This document shows, piece by piece, positions 28,794 through 37,365 of a stretch of DNA of 61,959 bases (position 1 is its first letter; the number at the start of each line of letters is the position of its first letter). The position numbers and the translations under genes are program-made. The stretch is from an uncultured Candidatus Saccharibacteria bacterium. Lineage in GTDB: Bacteria; Patescibacteriota; Saccharimonadia; Saccharimonadales; Saccharimonadaceae. The notes beneath the pieces are model-generated. The model had not been told where the DNA came from. It searched no databases and saw only the letters and a program-made list of their open reading frames with translations. The stretch is from contig CAMKOB010000004.1 in the NCBI GenBank assembly GCA_946414345.1, forward strand, positions 1 through 61,959, given 5' to 3'.

Positions 28794-29474
28794 ATGCAAA
28801 TTCTGACCGATTTTGCGGGCGTGCTTGTTGGGGGGCTTGCTGATTTCTCCAAAACCGTCAGTGCCAGGGTTGGCTTGCCAGTTGGTTTATTCCATGGCTA
28901 CCTTGAATTGAGCGCACCGCAGCGCTGGCAGCTGCATCGTGGGAGAGTTTCCGAAGGCGAGTTTTGGGACGCTATCGCAAGCGGGTTCAAACAGGCAACA
29001 AAACAAAGCGATGGCTCCTTGAATGGCAAAGTCTTGAGAGACATCTTCTACGAGAACATGCGGCAGCCCGTACCCGGCACACTTGATGTGTTTAGGCGCA
29101 TCATGTATTACCCATTAAGGGTCGGGCAGGGTGGACAGGTTGGCAAGGGCATGCCCAAAATCGGAATCGTTTCCGACAGCATCGCCGAGATGGTGCCTTT
29201 GTTCCACGAGTGGCATCCTGAGATTTTCAGCATGGTTGAAAAAGAATATTGGAGCTGCTTCCATGACAACATCAAATCTGATCCGAGCTTTTTTAAATTC
29301 TTGCTGAAAGGTCTTGGCGGCGAACCGTCCGAATATCTGTTGGTTGATGGCGAACAGAGGAACGTTGACCAGGCATCGCTCCTGGGAATTCCGGCAATCC
29401 GTTTTGAGAATGCGGAAAAGTTGGAGCGTCAGATGGTTGACCTCGGGTTCGTGTTCTATCCCAAAGTAGCATAA
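28794..29474 (+). CDS. HAD-like hydrolase family protein
   Basis: ILTDFAGVLV, IGIVSDS, EYLLVDGEQRNVDQASLLGIPAIRF; GAGGGGG SD. Confidence 0.65.
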   Translation: MQILTDFAGVLVGGLADFSKTVSARVGLPVGLFHGYLELSAPQRWQLHRGRVSEGEFWDAIASGFKQATKQSDGSLNGKVLRDIFYENMRQPVPGTLDVFRRIMYYPLRVGQGGQVGKGMPKIGIVSDSIAEMVPLFHEWHPEIFSMVEKEYWSCFHDNIKSDPSFFKFLLKGLGGEPSEYLLVDGEQRNVDQASLLGIPAIRFENAEKLERQMVDLGFVFYPKVA

Positions 29475-29476
29475 AC

Positions 29477-29505
29477 AAAAAGCCCCTGCTTCGCGCAGGG
29501 GCTTT
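29477..29505 (+). terminator. Terminator AAAAGCCCCTGCTTCGCGCAGGGGCTTT
   Basis: Inverted repeat. Confidence 0.8.
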
Positions 29506-29515
29506 CCCATGTAAA

Positions 29516-29896
29516 CTAATCTTTGTAGGCAAGTTTTTGCTGAACCTCTTTAAAATCAGCTTCGGTCATAGGAATTTCGCGTCCTTGATACCAGTCATCG
29601 TCAAATGGGCAAAGATGAATATGGGCGTGGGGAACGTCAGAGCCAACTACCTTCCAAACTGTACGCGTTCCATATATTTTTTCCATGTGCTTTGCGAGTT
29701 TCTTCGCGGTAGCCATCACGGCATAGTAATCCTCGTCTGGTAGATCATAAAGCTTATCAATTTCAAGTTTGGGAATAACTAAGGTATGACCTTTAGTTTC
29801 TGGGTGAATATCGAGAAAAGCAAAAGTCTTGTCGTCTTCATAAATTTTATAGCAAGGCACTTCGCCTTTGATTATTTTGGTAAAAATACTACTCAT
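29516..29896 (-). CDS. HIT-family protein (HinT-like)
   Basis: IIKGEVPCYKIYEDD, HAHIHLCPF (HxHxHxx triad). Confidence 0.92.
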   Translation of the reverse strand: MSSIFTKIIKGEVPCYKIYEDDKTFAFLDIHPETKGHTLVIPKLEIDKLYDLPDEDYYAVMATAKKLAKHMEKIYGTRTVWKVVGSDVPHAHIHLCPFDDDWYQGREIPMTEADFKEVQQKLAYKD

Positions 29897-30398
29897 CTAA
29901 TTGCTCCTTTTTTGTGGTTTTAGGTTTTTTGCTAGGCTTAGCGATTACATAATAAATGCCAGCTAGAACCACCGAGAAAATTACTCCACCCAGGACATCT
30001 GTTGGCCAATGTTTGTTGGCAAGTACACGGCCAACGGCGGTGAGGCAAATGAGAATAAGCATAACAATGCTCAAGATGATGCGGAGTGGTTTCTGATTAA
30101 CATATTTTTTTAAATTTAACATAGTTATAAAGAAGACTGTAGCCACAATCATAGTGTGGGTGGACGGGAAACTTGGTTCACCAGAGCCGTCTGGGCGAAC
30201 ATTGATAATTAAAAACTTTTCAAAAATAATATAAATTACAAACATTATTAAAAATGTCGGTATAAATGCGAGGAGGTTTCGGTCGACTTTTTTAAGTGAT
30301 TTTCGATTAATAAGCTGATATAAACCGAGCGCAGCAAATACACCAAGTACAAGAAGTGCCGTTATTAATATAATATCTGTAGCCTTATCCCATTGCAT
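29889..30398 (-). CDS. PAP2-family phosphatase
   Basis: SFPSTHTM, GRVLANKHWPTDVLGG; start MQWDKA 6 nt after TATAAT. Confidence 0.88.
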   Translation of the reverse strand: MQWDKATDIILITALLVLGVFAALGLYQLINRKSLKKVDRNLLAFIPTFLIMFVIYIIFEKFLIINVRPDGSGEPSFPSTHTMIVATVFFITMLNLKKYVNQKPLRIILSIVMLILICLTAVGRVLANKHWPTDVLGGVIFSVVLAGIYYVIAKPSKKPKTTKKEQLDE

Positions 30399-30484
30399 AG
30401 CTAAATTATAGCATAAAAAACTATTGATATTGCTGCAAAATAACGTTAAAATTATAAGCATAATGGTCACAATAAGGAGGTTTT

Positions 30485-32710
30485 GTGAAGAAGGCACTAC
30501 TATATTTAATGTCGCTAATAATGGTATTTCCGACTACTTTGGTGTCGGCGGTATCGAGTGAATCGGCTGAATTAGCTGTTCGTCCGGAATCAGAAATATT
30601 AATTGATCTTAGCGATTCAATTAGTGAAATATCCAACGTTGTTAAAGCGATTCCCGACATCGAAGCCGCTGCGGCCGCTTCACTTGCTGCGGATTTTGCC
30701 TCTTTTATGAAATATGCTGGCTACGCAGGAACTGTGCTTGGACTAGTTAATGGTTCAGTAGCATTCTTAAGAATGATTGGTGTCTTGAAAGATCCAACCG
30801 CTACGAAGCTCAATAAAATATCAGACCAAATTGCTGTCATTAATGATAAGATGAATGAAATAGACGCTAAATTAAATGATTTGACTAGTGCAATGTCTAA
30901 AATGGAAGCTCTTTCTGAATTCCACGAACGTGACCGTAAGTCTGATTATCTTCTACAGAACTGGAAGAATTTTACAAATAATTATATGGAAGCAACTCTG
31001 GACGTCAGTATGGCTGAGTACGAAGCTATGATATTGAACGGTGTTTCAAAATGGTTCAGCAATGAAGGACGCGCCGATGGAGATGTTGATACATCAAAGG
31101 TGATTGTTCTTTACGAAAAAGAGGGTGATAACTATACTCCTTATCAAACCTATTTGAATGAAGTTCCATCAAGTTTTCCTTCCGATTCGCGCTACATCAT
31201 ACTAGAATCTAGTGCTTTACCGGATAAAATTGATTGGGATGTTAACAACTACACGACTTTGTTGCAGGGAGCAATTGAATCAAAGATTTATAATGCCGTT
31301 TCACACAAGGATTTCACAGGTATAACGGTCCAAAACTATCCTTTCTTGACCAAGGAGGGTGCGCCCGCCTATATAGATCAAGGGCCAACTCTAGAAATCC
31401 GTAAAATCGCTGAAGACATTACCGATGCTCTTCTTTATCGTATTGTAGCAAAAGAAGTAAACAAGGATGCAAACTACACAAGAAAGATTATTCAACAGTT
31501 TACTTTATACTCCGATCACCTCAAGCGCTCTGATGAGGGTATTGATGCTGTACTAAAATCAATGTATTTGACACATGCTTTTGAGCCGCAAGTACGTGAT
31601 GATTTAACGAACTTTGCTAATTATATGATTGTCAAAACAGGCGTCTATGGCACTTTTGTATCAAATGTGCTTGGTATGTCTAAATACGCATCAGATAATG
31701 ATAAATTAGCTATCCTTGATGAATTCGGCAAGACGGCAAAATATATTAAATCGGCTCGCGAAAATGGCTTAACCGGCAACAATCATTATTCGTATATCAC
31801 AAATACCGTACTCGCTTACATCGATACCCGTATCATGGGTAGCGAAACCTTAGAGGTGCGTGTTGGACCAGGCAATCGTCGTGCTTATAAGGGTTTCTCG
31901 AGTAGTGATTTGAGATTTGTTTGTGATTACGACTTTCCCGGTAAGTCGTATGGGCCAATTGGCACTGTTCCAGCGCTTGTTCTCATGAGTACACTTGCCG
32001 CCAACGGCACAACGCCAAATATTCAAGGTTTGCAAAAATATCTTGATAATTTTCACGTCGTAAGTGATGGAGTAATCGTAGATTATAAAGTGCCAGAAGA
32101 GATGGCGATGGACGGCTCAATCAATATGAGTATCGTAAATGTTTCCGGTGATTATTTTAAAACCGGGACATCCACCAATAAACTACAAGGTGATGCGGAG
32201 CTCGGCTACGTCGTTAAAAGACAAAAAATGCTTGGCGATGTTTATTTCCCAGAAACCGGTAAACTAGAGAGCAACTATGTGCTCGGCGCGATGGGGGCTT
32301 ATGCCGAAGAGCACACAATGTGGTTCATTGATGAAACGGCATTCTTCGGTGGTCCAACTGGACGAGATGGCTTTTACGATAATGTCACAACATCCGGCTC
32401 CGACCCAACCAAATTTGAATACACTATAAGCTCTCAGTACAACTATTTAGTTTCCGTGATTCCCGATGAACAAATCGTTACTGGACTTACCACCACAGTA
32501 ACCACCGGTAATAATGAGTATAATCCACTTGATTCGTTTAGAAATATTGATTTTGCTGCACTTGGCGAAGAAGAAGATGACAAAACACAAGGCAATGCAG
32601 TTGGAATTGCTATCTGCGTTATATTTGCGATAATGACGTTAGCGGCTATAGTTGTCGTAATTGTTCAATACCGCAAAAAAACCAAAAAAATGAACTTAAC
32701 AAAAGTCTGA
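30485..32710 (+). CDS. Large secreted/membrane-anchored hypothetical protein
   Basis: N-terminal signal peptide, coiled-coil-like segment, C-terminal TM plus basic tail. Confidence 0.6.
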   Translation: MKKALLYLMSLIMVFPTTLVSAVSSESAELAVRPESEILIDLSDSISEISNVVKAIPDIEAAAAASLAADFASFMKYAGYAGTVLGLVNGSVAFLRMIGVLKDPTATKLNKISDQIAVINDKMNEIDAKLNDLTSAMSKMEALSEFHERDRKSDYLLQNWKNFTNNYMEATLDVSMAEYEAMILNGVSKWFSNEGRADGDVDTSKVIVLYEKEGDNYTPYQTYLNEVPSSFPSDSRYIILESSALPDKIDWDVNNYTTLLQGAIESKIYNAVSHKDFTGITVQNYPFLTKEGAPAYIDQGPTLEIRKIAEDITDALLYRIVAKEVNKDANYTRKIIQQFTLYSDHLKRSDEGIDAVLKSMYLTHAFEPQVRDDLTNFANYMIVKTGVYGTFVSNVLGMSKYASDNDKLAILDEFGKTAKYIKSARENGLTGNNHYSYITNTVLAYIDTRIMGSETLEVRVGPGNRRAYKGFSSSDLRFVCDYDFPGKSYGPIGTVPALVLMSTLAANGTTPNIQGLQKYLDNFHVVSDGVIVDYKVPEEMAMDGSINMSIVNVSGDYFKTGTSTNKLQGDAELGYVVKRQKMLGDVYFPETGKLESNYVLGAMGAYAEEHTMWFIDETAFFGGPTGRDGFYDNVTTSGSDPTKFEYTISSQYNYLVSVIPDEQIVTGLTTTVTTGNNEYNPLDSFRNIDFAALGEEEDDKTQGNAVGIAICVIFAIMTLAAIVVVIVQYRKKTKKMNLTKV

Positions 32711-32721
32711 ACGAACTTAAA

Positions 32722-33168
32722 TTAAACTTCATCTTCAATTGTAGATAAGAATGCTTTTATCAAATCGTTGTCATTCGTGAAATCCGCCCCAGCCGCTAAG
32801 TGCTGTTTTACTTTATCATTGTATACCTTTAAGTCCATTGGCATAAAATAATAATAGCCACCACCTTCTTGATCAATTCTTTTAAAAGCAAAGAAATCAT
32901 TCTTTTGTTTTGCTTCAGACGCAACCATAACACGCTCGCGAGTGGTGTCATACCAACTTATCCTTGAGATATTTTCCTCGTTCATTTTGCTATGCTCTAT
33001 AGTTACACCTATACCAATTAAAACCGTATCATCATTAGGCGATTCGATGTAATAGACTGGTTTTGGCAATTTTTCTACTGAATTGTTTTTTTCAACTTTG
33101 TCCGTCCCACTGTCTGTATTCTTTTTTTCATTTACAGAATGTATTGTTGTATTTTTAAATGATTCCAT
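32722..33168 (-). CDS. Hypothetical protein
   Basis: 148-aa ORF with SD AGGAG, paired with 33187..34776. Confidence 0.55.
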   Translation of the reverse strand: MESFKNTTIHSVNEKKNTDSGTDKVEKNNSVEKLPKPVYYIESPNDDTVLIGIGVTIEHSKMNEENISRISWYDTTRERVMVASEAKQKNDFFAFKRIDQEGGGYYYFMPMDLKVYNDKVKQHLAAGADFTNDNDLIKAFLSTIEDEV

Positions 33169-33186
33169 TTTTTCTCCTAAATTATA

Positions 33187-34776
33187 TTAATAATGTACGG
33201 GAAGAACCCAGTCTTCCGGATCTCCTGACAGATCTATAAATGGTTCTGCTTTATTTTTTTGCTCCAAGGTTGAAGTCTTTGAGTTCATTTTTGATTCTGT
33301 GGTTTGATGTGCTACGACAATTTCTTCAATCGGCCTTCCACCCACTTCTTCAAGCCCCATAGAGTGTAGCTCGGTGATAATTTCATGACGAGAATTGGGA
33401 TTGACCTCTATTGACTCGATATAATTTGCGCCAATACCAGTTCTAAACATTTGTTCATTGCCGGCTGGGTATTCACCATTACTAGTGATCATCCTAAAAA
33501 TACCGTCTGGCGAAAGTCGTCTAGCAAATTCTTCGTCGCTAGTCGTTCCGCATTGATCACTGTGGTAAGAGTACCAATCAGTACGATCAAAAATCTCTGG
33601 TTTAAACACCACTAGAACGCCCGGATAATGAACACTTGCTCTCTGAGCTGCATTTGCAATCCTTGTAAATACACTGTCCGCACCGCCCGTTTCCATATCT
33701 ACCATCGAAGACATCCCTTCTCTCATTATGCCCCTAGAATAACGCTCCGTTGTGCACATTAACCCCCGAGTTAATACTCTATAAATAGATTTAGCGTCTC
33801 CGGTCCGTAACTGGTGAACCGCACGAATATCTTCACCATATTTGCTGAGATATTCTTTATATTTACCTCTTTCTGTGAACGTTGTATATCCTGGAAATAC
33901 TTCTTCACGATCCATTTTTTCTGCTTGCTCCACCTGCTCTGATGTTAATTCGCCAGTAATCGCATGTTGCCACCTATAACGAGCTAACTTGTAGTCTCTT
34001 TCTGCATCTTTTGGAACTTCGTCTAACGCATCTGGAATACCCAAATCTTTTTCTAAAATTTCCCCTAATACTTGTTCTGTCTCTTCGGGGTTCATATTGG
34101 CCGGGGCTTCCACTTTGATTAATCCCTTAGCTGTTTGGACTAGCTGGTTGAAGCCATCTCGCGATGTATGTTTTGCAATGAAGACCTTCATTCCGTTTTT
34201 TTCAAAAGCAAAAGCATCACATAATACACGTTGGCCGCCCGGAGAGGTCCCTTCGTAAATAATTTTTTCCTCTTTTAAGGCTGCGCCACTGGGCGTAGTG
34301 ATTTTGGCCTGGCCGTGTCTACTCTTATCACTGAATTTCGTTGTTATTGCCGTTATCGTTTCGGTCGGGGCCCTTAATTTAAAGCTAAACTCCATGGTGC
34401 CACGATCTTTTTTATTAATAACATCAATTCTTTGCCCTTCAATATGATCGCGATCACATATGATTTCTGTTTTTGGGCGTACTATTACTTCGCCAGAATT
34501 TTCCATTTCTTGGTCATTAAGTGTTCTGATTGCCTCGCCTATACTTGAAATATGTTCTTTGGATTCTGAGGCAGCCGATTCTTCGGCAATTGGGCTTTCG
34601 TGTGTTTTTACTGGATTCCGCTTTTTGCCGCGCTCAATAATGCGGTTAGCCATTTTTGCAAAAATGCTATTACCTTGAAATTTAACATCCTTCATAGCCT
34701 CCCGCCATTGGTCATAACCGCTGTTAGGCTGCTCGCTATTTTCTTCATGATTTGATGGATATGAATTATGATTCAT
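33187..34776 (-). CDS. Hypothetical protein with possible ADP-ribosyltransferase/KptA-like region
   Basis: 529-aa ORF; AVHQLRTGDAKSIYRVLTRGLMCTTERYSRGIMREGMSSMVDMETGGADSVFTRI. Confidence 0.55.
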   Translation of the reverse strand: MNHNSYPSNHEENSEQPNSGYDQWREAMKDVKFQGNSIFAKMANRIIERGKKRNPVKTHESPIAEESAASESKEHISSIGEAIRTLNDQEMENSGEVIVRPKTEIICDRDHIEGQRIDVINKKDRGTMEFSFKLRAPTETITAITTKFSDKSRHGQAKITTPSGAALKEEKIIYEGTSPGGQRVLCDAFAFEKNGMKVFIAKHTSRDGFNQLVQTAKGLIKVEAPANMNPEETEQVLGEILEKDLGIPDALDEVPKDAERDYKLARYRWQHAITGELTSEQVEQAEKMDREEVFPGYTTFTERGKYKEYLSKYGEDIRAVHQLRTGDAKSIYRVLTRGLMCTTERYSRGIMREGMSSMVDMETGGADSVFTRIANAAQRASVHYPGVLVVFKPEIFDRTDWYSYHSDQCGTTSDEEFARRLSPDGIFRMITSNGEYPAGNEQMFRTGIGANYIESIEVNPNSRHEIITELHSMGLEEVGGRPIEEIVVAHQTTESKMNSKTSTLEQKNKAEPFIDLSGDPEDWVLPVHY

Positions 34777-34905
34777 TTTTTCTACACTTAATACTTGCTT
34801 GCTTTTTAAGATATATTTGTTTTATTGTAACATATTTCTTTTATCAAGAAGAAAGGCTTTAATGTAATAAAAAAGACCTCAGAGAGGGCTTTGTTTATTA
34901 TAAAA

Positions 34906-35005
34906 TGGTACACCCGACACGATAGGGATCTAGTCGGGCGGTCCGTAAAAAACAAAAAATGAAAGCGAGCTTTCATTTTTTCTTTTTTGGTACACCCGAC
35001 ACGAT
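34906..35005 (-). repeat. 18-nt direct repeat of the tRNA-Arg 3' end (TGGTACACCCGACACGAT at 34906-34923 and 34988-35005)
   Basis: Exact match read in sequence, 82-nt offset. Confidence 0.9.
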
Positions 35006-35064
35006 TTGAACGTGCGACCTTTTGCTCCGCAAGCAAACGCTCTATCCAGCTGAGCTACGGGTGC
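34988..35064 (-). tRNA. tRNA-Arg(GCG)
   Basis: Cloverleaf: acceptor GCACCCG/CGGGTGT, anticodon loop TTGCGGA, encoded ACCA. Confidence 0.93.
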
Positions 35065-35196
35065 ATGTGTGGATGTCTTGGTATTAACATCCACCTAGAA
35101 ATTAAATGAGCGATCACCTTAGTGGTGTCGGGTATTATTATACCATATTTTTGGATTTTGTGGTATTTTTTACAATTATATGCTAGAATATTAGAT

Positions 35197-35287
35197 GGAA
35201 GAGTGGCCGAGTGGTTGAAGGCGCACGACTCGAAATCGTGTGACGGGGTTAACCCGTTCGGAGGTTCGAATCCTCTCTCTTCCGCCA
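35197..35287 (+). tRNA. tRNA-Ser(CGA)
   Basis: Acceptor GGAAGAG/CTCTTCC, anticodon loop CTCGAAA, long variable arm, encoded GCCA. Confidence 0.95.
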
Positions 35288-35371
35288 TTTTTTGTTTCAC
35301 AAAACTTCAAAAAGCGAGGATATCGGTCTCACTTAAGTTCGGGACGAATCCTCTCTCTTCCGCCATTTTTT
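35267..35371 (+). repeat. 27-nt exact direct repeat of the tRNA-Ser 3' end (35267-35293 and 35345-35371)
   Basis: CGAATCCTCTCTCTTCCGCCATTTTTT twice with 78-nt offset. Confidence 0.92.
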
Positions 35372-35466
35372 TTACAAAAACTTTCTTGCCTAGAGCGATT
35401 TTTTTGTGGCGATGATAATGCGATTAACTATATGATATAATATGGCTATAGTAAGGAAATACATAT

Positions 35467-36792
35467 ATGGAAAATAGCCCCGAGGTTAATATCGAGAATA
35501 AAACGGATTTTGGCGAAATGATGAACATGGTTAGCTCAACCAATGTGACTGTCTATGAGCGGCTAAATGCTTCTAATGATAGCGCGGCGAAGGCTGAATT
35601 TGAGGCGGACCCAGAAATGGAACATCCAAAAAACGAGTATGGCAATCTAGATGAAGAGGAAGTGCGACGAAATTTGGCGACTTTAGAGCACGTGGAAGAG
35701 ATGCTAAAACACTCAGATTTAAACGAGAAGAGGAAAAGGCTTGTGAAATTACTTGTGGATGATTGTAAGACGAAGAATGAATTCTTAGCATCAAACATTG
35801 CGCATAACTCTGCGGAAACACCTGAGGAAAAGGCGCAGGCGGCGGAATGGCACCGTAAAACAAATGAGGAATTATATGGCAGACCGGATGAGGACACATT
35901 CTACACGTTATTAAGAGAAAAGATTGATAGTATAGATGTGGCTAACTTATCCGAAGAAGATCGAAAAATTTATGATTGGTTGATGGCAGAAATCGGACCA
36001 CTGCCAGAAAAAATAGGTGGAAGATTCAAACCAAAACCAGAGACGATTCAAAGGTTTGGAGAAATGGTTAGAGATTTTTTCAGTCCATTTTTAAAACATA
36101 TACCGGAAGACAGGGATAGTTTTTCATCCGAAGAGGTTGTTGATATTATTAACATTATTACAAACACAGAGTTTGGCGGATTAGACATCAAATATAAAGC
36201 GGTTATTGATCCAAAGGCCGCAAATGCTTCCGCCAATCACGAGGAGCGAACATTGAAATTCCCGGCAGGGGTTGAATATAGCAAAAAACGAGCGCGAGAA
36301 TTAATAGTGCACGAGTTCGGTACGCATATGCTACGAGCTGTGCCTTACCTTGACCAAGAGATTCAAGCTTTCGCCTCGGAATTGCCTGGCAATGAAACTT
36401 TTGACGAGGGTATAGCCAAATGTACAGAGCAAGCAATCAATGGTAAATACGCTGACTCTGGAATAGATCATTATATCAATATCGGTTTAGCAACTTTTAA
36501 AAGGAAAAATTTTCGCGAGGTTTATAAAATCCAGATGGCCCTAAAACGCTTAACTGGGGAGAGCAGTAAAACAGTGTTAAATGCAGTACAAAGATGCTTT
36601 AGGGGAACAGGTGAATTGGTTAACAATAAGGATTTGGCATACTATAATGGCGCAAATCAGGTGTGGCAATACATAGAAGAGCATCTGGACGATCCAGAAT
36701 TATTTGATAATTTATTCCTCACTGGGAAAGCGAATATCGCAAACCCAGCACAAGAAGCATTATCGTACGAGATGAGAACAAGTGGCATATGA
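35467..36792 (+). CDS. DUF1704 / MATCAP-like metallocarboxypeptidase
   Basis: RELIVHEFGTHMLRAVP zinc motif with downstream TFDEGIAKCTEQ. Confidence 0.75.
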   Translation: MENSPEVNIENKTDFGEMMNMVSSTNVTVYERLNASNDSAAKAEFEADPEMEHPKNEYGNLDEEEVRRNLATLEHVEEMLKHSDLNEKRKRLVKLLVDDCKTKNEFLASNIAHNSAETPEEKAQAAEWHRKTNEELYGRPDEDTFYTLLREKIDSIDVANLSEEDRKIYDWLMAEIGPLPEKIGGRFKPKPETIQRFGEMVRDFFSPFLKHIPEDRDSFSSEEVVDIINIITNTEFGGLDIKYKAVIDPKAANASANHEERTLKFPAGVEYSKKRARELIVHEFGTHMLRAVPYLDQEIQAFASELPGNETFDEGIAKCTEQAINGKYADSGIDHYINIGLATFKRKNFREVYKIQMALKRLTGESSKTVLNAVQRCFRGTGELVNNKDLAYYNGANQVWQYIEEHLDDPELFDNLFLTGKANIANPAQEALSYEMRTSGI

Positions 36793-37346
36793 AATTATTA
36801 ATGCATACATGTTGCGCACCATGTTCAGTATATTGTATTGATTCGCTCAGAACGGAGGGGATTGAGCCGACAATTTTTTGGTATAATCCAAATATTCACC
36901 CCTACATGGAATACAGGGCGCGAAGAGATTGTCTAAAGGATTACTGTACAAAAGTGAAAGTCGAATCGGTGTTTTTAGAGGAATATGGTTTAGATGAGTT
37001 TTGCAAAAATGTAGTTTCAGACATCCCAAATCGATGTGTAAATTACTGTTATCGAAAGCGCTTGACTGAATGCGTACGTTTTGCAGCTAAAAATGGTTAC
37101 GATACATTCACGACAACATTGCTAGTTTCACCCTATCAAAAACATGAAGAAATAATAGAAGTGTGTAAGGAATTGGCAGCACTATCTGGAATAAAGTTTC
37201 TGTATCGAGATTTTAGAGTAGGTTTTCGCGAAGGTCAAGCAAGGGCGCGCGAACTTGGGCTTTATATGCAAAAATATTGTGGCTGTATTTTTTCAGAGGA
37301 AGATAGATATAAAAAACAGATTGAACGAGATAAGAACATGATATAA
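36789..37346 (+). CDS. queH: Epoxyqueuosine reductase QueH
   Basis: MHTCCAPCSVYCIDSL, NPNIHPYMEYRARRDCLKDY, RCVNYCYRKRL, YCGCIFSEEDRY. Confidence 0.92.
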   Translation: MKLLMHTCCAPCSVYCIDSLRTEGIEPTIFWYNPNIHPYMEYRARRDCLKDYCTKVKVESVFLEEYGLDEFCKNVVSDIPNRCVNYCYRKRLTECVRFAAKNGYDTFTTTLLVSPYQKHEEIIEVCKELAALSGIKFLYRDFRVGFREGQARARELGLYMQKYCGCIFSEEDRYKKQIERDKNMI

Positions 37347-37365
37347 TTACGATGAGAATTCAAAA

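Noticed and set aside
34806-35036. 76-aa minus-strand ORF
   Set aside because: Runs through tRNA-Arg and its repeat
35055-35300. 81-aa minus-strand ORF
   Set aside because: Antisense to tRNA-Ser and overlapping tRNA-Arg; spurious
12432-35371. The two shared repeat copies as ends of one ~23-kb mobile element
   Set aside because: The interval contains core genes (tsaD, metK, valS) and the tails match different tRNAs, so dispersed repeats are more likely
35122-35440. Plus-strand ORFs of 97 and 66 aa
   Set aside because: They translate through tRNA-Ser(CGA) and its echo element
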